From the NCBI GenBank assembly GCA_964019055.1, contig OZ025206.1, positions 6,792,117-6,856,116 on the forward strand: 64,000 bases of DNA. The letters are read 5' to 3'. Below, piece after piece: positions 23,418 through 36,149 of the stretch. Every line of letters starts with the position of its first letter. Position 1 is the stretch's first letter. The position numbers and the translations under genes were made by a program. The DNA is from Anthopleura xanthogrammica. Its lineage: Eukaryota; Cnidaria; Anthozoa; Actiniaria; Actiniidae. The notes beneath the pieces were generated by a model. The model saw only the letters and a program-made list of their open reading frames with translations. It was not told the origin of the DNA and made no database searches.

Positions 23418-26400
23418 ATGGCCGTCATTCAAAAGATTATTTTGGCGCTTCTCGTCGTCCACGTGGCTCTGGTTCTGTCCGCAAGTAAGAGTGAAACTTC
23501 ATAAAAATCTATACCTCTGTATTCTATCTATGAATTCCAGCATTATTTAGACACGCATCTGAAAACTATAGCTTTAGTTGCATTCTCGTACCTACTGAGA
23601 ACCTACTCTATCATAAAATGAGTAGGGTCTAGGTAAGAGAATGTTTTGATCGTCTAAACGAAATCCTGGGTAATAAAGCGATACTGAGTGCAGTTGCCTC
23701 TCACCTCTTGTTTATAAAACCGGTCTCGAGTTCGATCTCCAGCTCATCTGGTTTTCCTCCCTCCGCACATCCCAACACGCTAAATTCCAATTCGATCTTT
23801 GAGTTAGCTCTGCCTTGAATTTAAAAGGCATATAATCCCTACAGGATGGCTTCATGAAAGAATAGTAAACACCATTCTTATTTATTTTATAAGGGCTTTC
23901 AAATCATGAAGCCATCCCGCAGGGCTTATATGCATTTTAAACAGCCCATAGATGATATAAAATTGTTTTGTTTGATGTCTATTTGTTCACGTGCACAATA
24001 AAACTCGAGTCAGAAACATGTATAATATCAAAAATCTAAAAAGTGTTGTTGTGTCCTTGAAATTCAAGTCTTTAGTTTTGAACCCGTTCAGTCATTCAGT
24101 CAATATAGTGGAATTTAGATATATGATTGACATCATGACATCCTTTCTTTTACCAGCTGACTGCGGCTCTGGTCGTGAACCAGAAGGCAGCTACTCCCGC
24201 AAGTGCAGACCCTCGTGCAAGTCAGGAGAAAAGCACATAAGTTCGGCTGATAACAGGTGTTCTGGACAGAAGTGCTGCATGTGTCATGCACGCTGGGGCT
24301 GGGGAACTGGCTGGTAAGTACCAATCATTAACGAAGGCAAATAGTCCCTTTCACGGCTCCCTGCGCCATCTTGAAAGGTAGCCGGGCCTTTGCATCGAAA
24401 ACACCTCACATTATGCTGAAGACTGATCAGAAAATGTTGTAAATGCATCTTATGATATTTTGATATTTTGATATTATATATTTTTTTACTTTTTTATATA
24501 TTTTTCTCTCTTATCTATAAAAAGACATACACCTAATTGCAAGAACTTTGTCATATATATATGTAAAAAAAAAAAAAATTGGGATTGATTAGATTTTTTT
24601 AAATTCTAAAGCACCCTAGATTGATGAAACTGTTTTAATATATACCAACAAGATTATCTCTAGACTTTCAAAAGTCCTTCTTAGCGGCCCCCCGCACGAA
24701 TCGCCTTTCGCTCCGCTCAATGCTCGCCTCGCGCTTCGCGCTCTCATCCACAAACAACATAGCGAGTACGAATTGTGGCAAGTCTAGATTATCTCAAAAA
24801 TATCAGTCTATATCTTCAAAACAGTGAAATAACTACGTCTGTTTTGAAAACTTAATTAATTCCTATTTGTTATTTTTTATTTTTACATGACAACGTTCTT
24901 GCAATTAGGTGTACATAAGAAACAACAAGAATTTTGAATTTTGAATTTTATCTGAACACTATTTACAGTGCGGACACTCGAACCATGAACACTTCAAGGT
25001 TTTTTTAACATTTTTTCATAACTATCCCATAAACGCTCTCCGTAAAAACAAAGGAATCAAAAATTGTTTAGGCACCAACCAATCACAACAAACAATGAAA
25101 AATATTTAGAAGTTTATTTTTAACTTTCTCATGTGAACTTATGAACTGCTAAATCACATAAATTATACCGTTTGTTGTGATTGGATGACGGCTAAAAAAT
25201 GTTAATCCCTTTTTTATGGTGAGTGCTGATTGGATAGTTATGAGAAATGTCAAAAAAATTTTTTGAATTGTTCATGGTTCGAGTGCCCGCAATGTAAGTC
25301 GATATATTTTCTATGACAGCAAAGGTCTTGATGTTCTACACGTGGAAAGTTGACGCAAAAAAAACTAATAATCGACTAATAATTCAAAAATCAAACGAGC
25401 TAGACTTACCTTAGTCGATGTTTGGTGAATTCTTCTTCGACATCAGTCAGGAACGAAGGAGTTAGCGCATGCTACCCGATCCCAGTCATGTAACTCCGCA
25501 GTGACTAAGAACGATGTCGGTAGAATCGATATTTCGCTGATAAAGTAGATAAAATGAACTTATGTTTGAAGTACATCAATTTTCTGACAGTTTTGTCAGC
25601 GGTTACCCCCAAAAGCAAAGCATTATGGGGATTTTGAAATGGTGAATACAAAGCTTATATTTAGCAACCCTGAAATAAAAACGCATTCCCCGTTTCGTCT
25701 TCACAGCCGTGTGGATTTTGGACGAAGACAGTACTCTACTGGCAAAACAGCCGTGTGATGTGAATCAATAAAGCGACTATATCATGGATGAAATTAAGAT
25801 AAAAGTTATTATAAGTTTGAATGGAATAAAGTTTGTAAATTAAGATCAAAATTAAAACCACTGAACCTTTCTGCGTTAGTTTGCTACTGACTAGTAATCA
25901 TGATGGAATACAGCTATTTCAAAAAAGGTAGTTGGTAAAGGTTTTGTTGCATGTTGCATACCAAGCCCGAAATGCACTATGGGCATGTGAATCCAAACAG
26001 CGAAATGTCACAACAATATTGAATTTTCCCAAACTTTGTCTACAGGTTTTTGCGGCCGGCATATTTTCTTCTCTGCTAAATGAATAATTATAACTTTAAT
26101 ATTTGTAACTCACATGTTCCATTTGTAGTATTCACATGTGTAATATCTATCTAATACAAGAAAATGTAACTAGCCAATCAGCGCGAAGCTAACAAGCTCA
26201 AGTTGTTAACATAACCCATGACGGGGAAAAAATTGCGCACCAATGACTGCCTTAGTAGGGTAGGACACGGCAAATGTTTTTCGGTATAAACAAAATTGGA
26301 ACTAGAATTCAAATTTCTCTCATTACAAACGCAGGATCCAGTGTTTCTAAAATACTGAAAAGTTATTATCAATAAAATTATTTTTTCTTTCAAATTCGAG

Positions 26401-29387
26401 AGCTAGAACGAGCTTCGAGAAAATACTCAGGCTCCCCTCCCTTGATTTGATAATTGGATGCGGGTTTTACTTTGTCAAAGAAGCTCGTGAACACGAAGTT
26501 TATAGAAAAACTAAAACGAAGTTGTAGCCGTAGCATCTCAATATTAGCCATGTTAAATCATTTTGACAGGCTTTGGATTCCTCTAAGAGTTATAGCGACG
26601 CGAGTTGTGCTGCTCTAATCGAGTAAGTTTGAGTTGCTGACAAATAATTCAGCTGATATGAATTCTCATAATACTCAATAATAAAACTAAATTGTGGAGA
26701 GTCCTATTCGACGCAGCGAGCTCCCTTTGCATTTGAAGGGAACTTAACTAAATTCTAATACTAGTTACATGTTCGTATACATGCTAAGCTTTTATTCTGT
26801 GAATATTATACGGTATGCCTTATTTTGACCGGCCGCTTTATAACATGTTCCATGAATTAACATATTCAAACAGTATTTTTTAACAGTATTCGCTAGATAA
26901 TACAAAGTTATCACTTTAATTCTATAAATAGAAAGCTTGCGAATATCTTGATACGTGTAGAAATACATAATGCGAATGTTTCAGTAGCTGCAAGCTTTTC
27001 AACACTTGTCCTCTTTTAAATTTACTGAAGAAGCGAACGAGAGTTGTCAGTTGGGTTTCCCTTCGGTTTGTTTATATTCTCGCACAATGACGCATTGTAA
27101 AAATGTACGGGCTAAAGGCTTACAAAAGGCTAACAACTTTGGAGGGATTGCATGCAGGCCTAGTCGCAAATACTTTACCTAGTCTATAGGGTAATGCTAT
27201 CCCCCGGGCGTGGAGCCGGGCCGAAAAACAATATTACAAACCAGCGGTATTTCTAGTCTAATTACCATATAATACACAGGGCACCCATGTAGTAATATGC
27301 ATTTTCCGACAATTTCCGAATGACTCGTTTTCGGCGAAGTTTGGCCGTGCCTTGTCGGAAACTTCGCCGAAAACGAGTCATGCATTTCAAGCTTGGTATG
27401 TAACACATGCAATATATGCAACAAAGCCTTTATAAACCTGTTCTGCAATAGCTGTATATGACATACAAATGATGAGTAGAAACTGGTAAAGTGTCAATAC
27501 TATATTTTAAACGTTTTGTTCGTAGCCCTTCCCTGGTAAAAATAGACCACTGATACACCAACGGGTGAAAATGAAATAAGGAAAAAATCGGTTTTTTTCA
27601 TTCCAGACCATGTCCTCTATAACAGAAACGAGTGAAAAAAACTGTAAAAAAATGCACTGATTACAACATTAAATTTTGTTTTCGCGCGCACCTTTGTTTT
27701 CCTATATAATTTGGTATCTAATGCCATTGTTTGTATAAATACTTTTACTGTAAGAGTCTATGTTATGGAGGACATGATCTTGACCTTGAATCAAAAAAAA
27801 AAAAATTTAAATCGAATTTTTTTCCCGATTTTATTTTAACCTTTTACTTTTATCTAAATTGGGTTCCCTTTGGATACGCGTGAAAACAAAAGCCTCGCTC
27901 ACTATTACGATCTATCCCGTGTCTCCAAGAATTTCAACGCAAACTAAATGCATGGACAGCTAGGATTGTTTAATTTTATTTACTGGAGATCCCGCGGAGT
28001 AGATTACCATACTTAAGAAAAATTGGTAACCCATCGAGTTGATTTTTCATGGCTTGAGCTGGAAATTACGTCATGTCCGTAATTCCATGCACACCACAGG
28101 GTACCCGCTTGGCTATTTACATGAGTGGAGTACTAGTCGGTATTGAAAAACCCTGCATTTCCCAACTACAGTCGCGAAATTTGCTTTTTAATGTAGATAA
28201 ATATTGAATATAGGATCTTGAAAAGAAGCTGTAATTTTAGTTAGTTCAACTTAGCCAAGAGAAAGACTCTTCAAACGAAAATTAATCAATGTTATCTTGG
28301 TACATGGACAATATGAACTCTGATAATACATTTAGAACATACTTGTATAGCTTCTAAGGATAGCTTTAAGTTTAGTGAGATTCTATTTGTGTAAATAAAC
28401 CATGGGTTGGAGATTAGGTGCTCCAATACTGGTCACCCCTTTGGCCCATAGACTCATGGCTGCAATACTCCTGGGATCTGTACCCCTCTGCCTCTGTTGC
28501 TATGGGAACAATCGTACTAACTTCAGGGGATTATCACCCCTTGGCGGGGACACCCCTAGATTAAGAGGGGATCGTCACCTCTCTTTGCCAAACCACTACA
28601 TCTCAGGGTCATTATCACCCCTTGGAGGGGAATATCACCCCTCGGCGGCCTAGGGGATTATCACCCCTAGATTGAGAGAGGATTATCACCTCTCTTTGCC
28701 TTGCCACTGCAGTGTAGGGAATTATCATCCCTAGAGAGAGGATTACCACTTGTTTATGCCAAACTACTGACCAGTATGAAGTACTTATTCCTCATGCCCC
28801 TTTACCCCACAAACTGTTGCACTGTTATTTCTGTAGTATAAGCTAAGTGGTTGGAAGCATTCATAGAATATTTTTCTTTCGCGGATCTTTTAAAAATGCT
28901 CTCTAAATAGTCTTGGCCAGCAAATAAACTTGATAATATTGACTTAGATGGCCTGTATAAAGTATATGTTTTAAATAGCCGCCATGCAGAATTAGCCGTC
29001 CACAGGCTCAAACGCGGTCATAACCTTATTCGATGGGGAATTGTGTGCGATGATTGAGCTTTGAAAATTCTACCAGCCTTCACAGTTGACATGTTGTTGT
29101 GAGCGACAAAAGTTTTCCCAACCAAGGACCTCTTATATTATTTGTCCGAAGAAATCTTCCCAACCCTCTCCTACTTAGGATATTTGGTATGCGCCGCCAA
29201 CATGCGCAAAGTGTCAATTAGTTGTTAAATTTCGGCAGGCATCTCCTCTTCTTCTTTCTTCCTCCCTATCCCCCTCCCCCCTTCGTTTTTTACTCCTTTA
29301 CACAGGAAGCCCGAGGATCCCAAAGGAGATGCCTACGGAGGAGGCTACAACGAAGCTAAAAAGGTCTATTCCGAACGGTTGGATTGA
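23418..29387 (+). CDS. Secreted cysteine-rich, defensin-like peptide, copy A (complete)
   Basis: Coding exons are 23418-23484, 24157-24313 and 29306-29387 (GT-AG), giving 101 residues. Residues 1-22 form a typical signal peptide with a hydrophobic core ending LVLSA. Seven cysteines follow at 25, 39, 43, 57, 62, 63 and 65. From the second cysteine the spacing C-x3-C-x13-C-x4-CC equals that of big defensins as I recall it, but the first gap is 13 instead of 6 and a seventh cysteine follows CCM. A Trp/Gly-rich segment ends at 75, then an acidic and Gly/Tyr-rich tail without cysteines is encoded by exon 3. The product should be secreted. An antimicrobial or venom role is an inference from signal peptide, cysteine pattern, tandem copies and fast divergence. 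Reading into intron 2 gives TAA directly after Trp75. Confidence 0.82.
23660..23830. mobile_element. SINE-like repeat in intron 1 of copy A
   Basis: It contains TTGCCTCTCACCT, then CGAGTTCGAT (like a tRNA B box) and GGTTTTCCTCCCTCCGCA, ending near ATTCCAATTCGATCTTTGAG. The same unit is at about 16535-16780, 36400-36620 and 56950-57170. The tRNA-derived origin is inferred from the B-box-like motif. Confidence 0.55.
23832..23935. mobile_element. Deleted copy of the 540-bp MITE in intron 1
   Basis: Only about 20 bp of the left end and the right arm (GGGCTTTCAAATCATGAAGC) remain. Full copies with 90-bp inverted repeats lie at 36628-37170 (B) and 57178-57710 (C). Confidence 0.7.
24314..29305. other. 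Intron 2 of peptide gene A, 5.0 kb
   Basis: No gene. It holds the empty target site AGATTAT (24786-24792) of the MITE present in B and C, a palindrome at 27318-27382 (ATGACTCGTTTTCGGCGAAG and inverse), and at 28400-28760 a cluster of short imperfect repeats around GGGGATTATCACCCC. Most of it aligns with unit B 40161-43974. Confidence 0.6.
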
Positions 29388-29830
29388 CCAAATGCCAAAT
29401 TTGCAATGCGATTTGAACTGGCGCCAGCGCGTAGTTATGAACGTGGTGGTAAAACTCGATCACTGACTTCCAAATGAACTGGAGCAGAATTATTCTTGCT
29501 AGATCTGATTCTAACTTCGAAAAAGAAGGGGAAAAAAATTCATTAATTCTATCTTCTTCTAGATCTCTTCATTTTCCCTCCACTTTAAAAATCTAAATTG
29601 CCGGGCTCTCTTTCTTGGAAAATTCAGCGTTTTCAATTCGCCACGCTCCCGCACTCCACGCTAGGAAGGACGGACTGGAATCAAGAAAGCAAGGAAGGAA
29701 GAGATAGAGAAAGAAACGATCTTTAATTTATTTACTGGATTAATCACGTTAGGCTGAGGATAAAAACATATCTAACGCTGTCTCCCTCTCCTTTAGTGCT
29801 TTTATAATATCCAATTAAATATCTAGTCAG

Positions 29831-31164
29831 ACACTCTCTCCTTTTTGATATTACAAACTCGAATGTTTTGATTGGAGTTTCGGCGGCTTCGTTTGAAATT
29901 CCAAATCTCGGCGCCTACGTAAGATCAAAACTCTGGCAACTCAAAATATTTATATTTAAAAAATAAATATTTTGAAGCTGATACTTAGCGATGAGGTTGG
30001 CAAGTGAATCCTTTTGGAAAATATTTTTCACAAACATTCATGATAGCGGGTCCAAAATCTAATTTTTAACTGATTTTTTTTGTGTTTACTGCGTAGCAGT
30101 AACCACATTGTTATCGTGTTTGCGAGTCCGTTGTGAGTCCGTATGTAACACCAACGTCACAGCTGACACAGGAATCCCGATATTAGAAAATCCTCGAGAC
30201 GACCTCGAGACAGACTCGACATTCTCCACGAGTGGAGACCGAGCTATTCACGACAAACGACCAAATATTCGAACCAATTAGAACCAATCAGAAATTAAAC
30301 CGAGGAACACGAGAATACTTCGTACAACTCCGTACAACTACGATTTTACGAGGACGTGACGTGAGACGAAAATACCTCGTGGTGTGCGTTCTCTTCACTG
30401 TACAGAGAGATTCCTCGGGTCAGCTCTACAAGTAAGTGAACAAAACAAGTACTTTTACTGACTTTGGACATAAATTTATTTATCGCAGCTTTCATCAAAT
30501 ACTAATAAGTGGTGTAATGAATGGTGTTGTAAGTGTTTTTCCAGTTTTAGGCCGATGTTTTCCTCAACATTCCGGCGTATTAATAATTCAACATGAACAC
30601 ACGAGACAATGCAATGCACGCTTACTGGCTTCGGACAATAGAGCAAAACAAAAACAAATCCTCATTGACCTAGCCTCTCAATCACTTTTGGGAAACTTTG
30701 AACCTCTTCGGAGGATATTTGAACCTCTTCGGAGGATATTTGAACCTCTTCGGAGGATATTTGAACCTCTTCGGAGGATATTTGAACCTCTTCGGAGGAT
30801 ATTTAAACCTCTTCGGAGGATATTTGAACCTCTTCGGAGGATATTTGAACCTCTTCGGAGGATATTTGAACCTCTTCGGAGGATATTTGAACCTCTTCGA
30901 AGGATATTTGAACCTCTTCGGAGGATATTTGAACCTCTTCGGAGGATATTTGAACCTCTTCGGAGGATATTTGAACCTCTTCGGAGGATATTTGAACCTC
31001 TTCGGAGGATATTTGAACCTCTTCGGAGGATAATGCAACCTCTTTTAAAGAGCCTTGAACCTTTTCGAAGCAGAGAACTTCTACAAGGAAAGTTCAATGA
31101 AACTCTTGAAAAGAGGTTGCTTACATTGGGCAGTAAACACATGCGCTTTGTAAGTGCCTATTTT
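29831..31164. other. Segment between units A and B, absent at the B/C junction
   Basis: This 1.3-kb segment lies between two AAATATC copies. At the equivalent B/C junction (47500-47507) the flanks are joined directly. It is either an insertion here or a deletion there. It contains a CRE-like TGACGT pair near 30356, a GTAAGTG donor-like site at 30432 and the 21-bp repeat array. It could contain a transcribed unit, but I cannot identify a gene. Confidence 0.45.
30697..31032. repeat. Minisatellite, 16 units of 21 bp, each with a UUCG hairpin
   Basis: The unit is TTTGAACCTCTTCGGAGGAT plus A, sixteen times with only a couple of variants. CCTC-TTCG-GAGG inside each unit is a four-base-pair stem closed by C-G around UUCG, an unusually stable RNA tetraloop. 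The length is divisible by three, so all frames are open; the 249-codon frame (FEPLRRI repeated) has no other support. Flanks carry GCAACCTCTTTT (31033) and its inverse near 31108. Confidence 0.95.
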
Positions 31165-31309
31165 TTTAAATATCGGAGCCGTTGATCGGAGATTTGAAAA
31201 TTTAATATGAAGCCTTGAAAACTACATTTGAAGTATCGGATTTACTGATCACGCGTGACGTAAGCTGTAATATTAATATCATATTCGACTAATAGATTAT
31301 TCTTTTACT

Positions 31310-31975
31310 GACATAGTGCACATAACCTTTTTTTCAATACCTTCAGTACTGATTCTACATGAAGTAAATAGTTGAATGGCAAAATATTCCTTGAGTTGAG
31401 TGTTGCGTCTATAAGTTATAAAGGTTTATACTTCCAATATGTAAATGACTATGACGTCTACTAAGGCGTTATTAAATAATACAAAATTGATCTGGTTCAC
31501 AAAAACAGAATTTAAAAAGCAAAATTATTTTAATCATGGTTTACATAAAAGATATTTTAAATTTGTTTTCTCAAAACGGCCAGTGTTTAGTATTACTAGT
31601 TACAACAAACACACTAAAATACCTTAGTAAACGTCAGAGTTCTTATAACTTATTGCGATTTTGAGCCGCCAATACGGGTTCTATACGCCGTCAGTATAAC
31701 CCGTATTCGCGGCTCAAAATCGCAATAAGTTTTGTATCGCGATTTTCCTATCGCCCAGCAATTCTTAGTCGACAATACGGGTTTATATTGGCGGCTCTCT
31801 CCCAATGAAACTTATAGGGGAATCGCGATACATTAACATATTGGAAATATAAACCTTCATAACTTAAAGACGCATCACTCAAATCAAGAAATATTTTATC
31901 ATTCAAATATTTACTTTATGTAGAATAAGTATTGAAGGCATTGAAAAAAAGGTTATGTGAACTTTAAACACCTCT
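31310..31975. mobile_element. Long foldback element at start of unit B with nested hairpin MITE
   Basis: The arms are inverted copies around the AACGGCCAGTGTTTAGTATT centre. A hairpin MITE (about 31640-31830, core TTGAGCCGCCAATACGGGTT and inverse) sits in the right arm. Unit A (19985-20000) has no insertion there; unit C has it. Confidence 0.7.
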
Positions 31976-32905
31976 TTCTTTACACCTGACTGCTTTGCTT
32001 ACGATCTATTCATTCGTTCATTCATGGAATCTAAAATACGCTGAAATCATAACAACAAGACGCACTTGATACCATGGTACCAAAATAGCATGATCTGATA
32101 TCGAGGGACCACTTTAGAGCCTCCAGAAAGTGTTTGAATGCAACGAGTAAGGTTAAAGGAAGCCAATAATTGAATATTTTGACTGGGGGCGACCGAATAA
32201 GTGTAGTACTTTAGGTAGAAAGTGTGGATAACACGTGTAAAATCGGAAATTATTCAACCAAACAGAGCAAAATATTTTATTGATACGTAGACGCAGACAA
32301 CTGTAGTTCACAGATTGTAAGGTTCAGCATATTAGTACTAACTTTGACTGGAAGGCATTCCTTTTAATCATCTTGATTTGTATAAACCGTTGAAGAAAGT
32401 AAGTGGTTTTTAAACATTTTCCTTGTTTCGATCGACTTTGACCGGCCTGAATATTTCGTAATCTAGGAGCTTCAAATTCAAAATAATAATCCACAGGACT
32501 ACAAATGCAGACAGACTGTCTAATCCCATTGCTGGCTTCTCTCGTATATCCATGAAACAGACGTAGATCGGAAACGAATCTTCTACTATACCACGGCTCA
32601 AAACTCAAGCAAAATGGCTGCGAAGACAGTTTAAAGCCAAAATCTGGCGCATGCGCAGACAAATTGTATATATGCTCTCCTTCACATCTCTCTAATTTGA
32701 CTTTCAAACTTTCCTGCATGATGACAAATGGACCTAACAGAAATCCAAAAACCTAACTTCATAGTTCTTGTAGTTATTTCATGATCAATACAGTATTTTG
32801 GATGCCGAAATGTATAGTTCCCAAATTTTTTCTGACAAAAAATTAACCTAAAAACCTATTGAACTTTAACTAATTGGAAAACATGCTGAAATGCGGGCAT
32901 ATGCG

Positions 32906-33114
32906 CCAATGGTTTTCGTTATTTCAACCAATAGCACTGAAGATTAACACGGAACCAATTAGATTCTTATTTACCTGTCATGTGATTATTTCCACCAATC
33001 ACTGACTGCCAACAAACGGAAAACATCATTCGTTATGTAGATACAGCGTCGTATATGGGTGGTCAGCAAAGCTCTTATTCGTCACTCTTTTGCACCTTTT
33101 GGATCAACAACAAG
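32906..33114 (+). promoter_or_regulatory. Promoter and non-coding exon 1 of peptide gene copy B
   Basis: CCAAT boxes lie at 32906-32910, 32928-32932, 32955-32959 and 32995-32999, TATATGG at 33052-33058, and the exon end with GTAAG donor at 33114/33115. The layout is the same as in unit A, with only scattered differences. Confidence 0.62.
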
Positions 33115-33259
33115 GTAAGAAGAAAATGGTGGAAATACATTGAATTAAGTTTATTTATTTATTTCCCGACCCTCTTGCTGAGGATTAACGGTTGGTTTAT
33201 CACGTTCAATTCTCCTTAGGAATGTGTGATCAGTAATCAGTAATTTTGGAAGAACTGAT

Positions 33260-35945
33260 TATGTTTGGATTGCACGAGGAGATAGAAAAAGACTCCTCGC
33301 GCTGTTGTTAGTCTAAGCACGCGGGGATTTGTGAGAACCCGAAGAAAGTGCTAAGAGAAGCACGAGTCGTAAGGGAAAACAGTCAGACTGCTTAGTCAAC
33401 GATTTTAAAACTGAACAGTTCATCTTCTACAAAATACTAGATAATGTTCTAGTATCATTCATCTAGCTCGAAACTAGATGCTTAAGAAATTTGTCATTAT
33501 CGCTTTCAGGAATTCATTTTTTTGTTCTAAGATTTAAAACTCGACCACTTGCAAACGAACTGCGAGCAGAATTATTCTTGCTCGATCTGGTTCTAACTTC
33601 GAAGAAGAAGAAAAAAATTCATTAATTCCAGCTTCTTCTAGAACTATTGATTTTGCCGCATTTTTAGAAAGCTAAATTCGCGGCTCTCGTTCTTGGAAAC
33701 TACAGCGTTTTTCTCCACGCTAGGAAGGAGGGAATCAAGAAAGAAGGAGAAGAGATAAAGAAAGAAATTATCTTGATATACCGGATTAATCCATTCAATA
33801 AAAGATATAAACATATCTAACACTCCCTCTCGTTTGGTGATTTGATAATAACAAATTAAATATCTCGCTTCTTTTGATAATATTATCATATTAGACTAAT
33901 AGATTATTCTTGGCTATTACTGACTATTAATTACGTAATTAAACACCCCTTTCTTTACAACTGACCGCTTTGCTTGATAATTAATGCGTTATTAGCCGAT
34001 ATTGAAAAACATCTACTAGATAGTGAGACACTCCCTTCGAACTCTTACTATTATCATATTAGACATCTATTACTGACACGTAATTAAACACCCCTTTCTT
34101 TACACCTGACCGCTTTGCTTGCGAAAATTACCCGATATTAAAAACATCTACTAGATAGTGAGACACTCCCTTCTCTCATCAAAATAAACACATGGCGAGA
34201 AATGTTGGACAAGCACGCGCAGTAGATCACAGGTAGCCCAAGCTCACAGTTAGTGAAGATCGTTATGTCACTGAAATTATAATAAGATAAGGTTAGAATT
34301 TCGAAGGCTTCTAAAATACGCTTTCAGAAAAGCTTCGAAGTTTATTTTGTCGACAAATATGCCATAAAAGTTATAGTTTGATAGTTAAGGAACACTTTGG
34401 TGCTAAGATTTGAGTCAGAAATTGTGTTTTTGTGGGGTTTTGTGCTGTCGAAAATCTGCTTTCACTGCTGAGTGTATAATAAATACAAAGGTGTGAAATT
34501 CCGGCTGCAAAAATTCACAACGACCCCCACTCGGAGCTCAATATAAAATAATACAAAATATAAACAATACTTTTAACAATACATAATTTTCTCCAGCCAT
34601 GTGCGATGCGTGCCATTAAAATCTCAACCAAAAGTTTGGAGAGGATAAGCTGTAGAAATTTCCCCACATTCTAGATATAGCTATGATCTAGTGATGTAGG
34701 AAGTTTAAAGAAAAAACGTGGCTCCGTTTCAAAGAGTTCGGCGAAATTGGGATTTTGGAAAAAACTCTCATTTCGTTGTATCTAACGGCCTTTAGTAAAT
34801 AGATCTTTATTCAATGAGTGATTAAGATTTGAAGCTCACGAGGCGTAGCCGAGTGGGTACATAACTAATTTTGACCAACTTCTGACGTTATATCGTGGTA
34901 AATAAGAGGACATACCAAGCAAAACTATCGGAACTTTGTTTTTTTACCATAACAAAGTCAAATAAAAGATCCGAAAACGAAGAAAAAGTTTGAAAGAAAA
35001 ACCCGTTTGAAGCGCGCTGGCTCCTTGCGAGAAATTTCACAGTTATGGTAAAAACAATTTTTTTCCCGAACACATTCATAATCTTATTGCCAGTTATCAG
35101 CTCCGCTTGTGTCGTTTTACAACAAAATGGTTCTTTACGAAAACTCAATCTAGGAAAAGGAATTCAAACTCTGAAGACCCTGAATTCGAATGCAATAGAT
35201 TCTAGAGACACGAAGACACGAGAGAACAAAATGAGTGACAAATACGTCATAAGCGGTCATTAAGGTACTAAAACCCAGTCTCGCGCGGACACGATCGATG
35301 ATTTTTGCCCAGAATTTGAAGATTCTTGACACTAAAACTCGTTTATTAGCATAGTGCCCCCTATTTTTATTTTACATGTGAGTTTATCATGTAAATTCTT
35401 CTCATAATATGAAATGAAAAATGCATCGTTTTTGATCGGAAAATGTAATAACTTTCACATTTTATAGTTATTATTGTCACGAAAGTTGGATACATATTCC
35501 TCTTTTGCTTGACATATTTTTTGCTCCGATAGATTCCAAAGTGTAATTATGTTAATGATGTATGAGATAACAAGGTTGTTTCCATAACAGTTGTTTAAAC
35601 AAATGTTTGTGTTCAACATTGAGAAAATGTCTGAAAAATGTCTTTTTTTTTGGTCAAACGTTTGTTCAACTTTTGCGATAGAAAATACAAAAAACCTCCC
35701 CAGTCTACCCCCCTTAATTCGAAAACGAGCACGGTGACCCCCATTTTTTATTTCATTTTTGAGTTTCACCTATGAATTTCTTTTTGTAGACAAAGTTTAA
35801 AGAAAAGTTTATTGCAGGATCTATGGGTCCCGGACCACCTTGAACCGTTTTCATTTCTTTACGACCCAGACCACCCCACAATACGCAACGCTTGATTTGG
35901 CTGCCACATTTTATACTACCTTCCTTGATAAAAAATCTGATCACA
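33260..35945. other. Intron sequence of copy B shared in part with unit C
   Basis: No gene. About 33930-35820 aligns with 52440-54819 of unit C. A frame at 35045-35263 and its partner at 54098-54340 differ mostly at non-silent sites, by a stop codon and by a frameshift, so I do not call them coding. Confidence 0.5.
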
Positions 35946-35950
35946 GCCGA

Positions 35951-36066
35951 TTCATTCGTTCCTTAGTTCGTTTGTTCGTTCGTTCGTTCGTTAGTTCGTT
36001 CGTTGGTTTATTCATTCATTCATTCATTCATCCATTCATTCATCCATCCATCCATCCATTCATTCA
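35951..36066. repeat. Short degenerate TTCG/ATTC/ATCC tract (unit B)
   Basis: This is the counterpart of the giant arrays in A and C, but only about 115 bp long and heavily interrupted. The position relative to the splice acceptor is the same. Confidence 0.9.
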
Positions 36067-36149
36067 TTAATTATTATGCTTGAGCAATATATTTTGCTTG
36101 CTTGTTTGCTTAATAGCTTGCCCTATGTCTTGCTTTCTTTTCAGTTAAC

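Larger units (their letters stand above)
19735..29830. repeat. Tandem segmental duplication, unit A
   Basis: This stretch aligns in order with units B (31165-47507) and C (47508-60714), usually at 97-99% identity outside simple repeats and insertions. It carries peptide gene copy A. Unlike B and C it lacks the hairpin MITE at the homologue of 31650-31830 and the 300-bp MITE beside exon 2, so it branched first. It has its own inserts: a SINE-like piece and a C-rich tract (20215-20570) before the promoter. Confidence 0.85.

Noticed and set aside
28402..28653. 83-codon frame starting MGWRLGAP, with a partner at 43032-43262
   Set aside because: Its second half is the short palindromic repeat cluster, and the reading frames diverge through indels between A and B.
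30436..31185. 249-codon frame with FEPLRRI repeats
   Set aside because: The 21-bp minisatellite keeps all frames open on both strands; the flanking residues show no recognisable domain.
34838..34865. tRNA A-box-like GCGTAGCCGAGTGGGT
   Set aside because: No matching B box, acceptor stem or anticodon arm follows.
35045..35263. Frame conserved in units B and C (also 54098-54340), with a signal-like start in B
   Set aside because: B and C differ mainly at non-silent sites, by a stop codon and by a frameshift at the start, so there is no sign of coding constraint.
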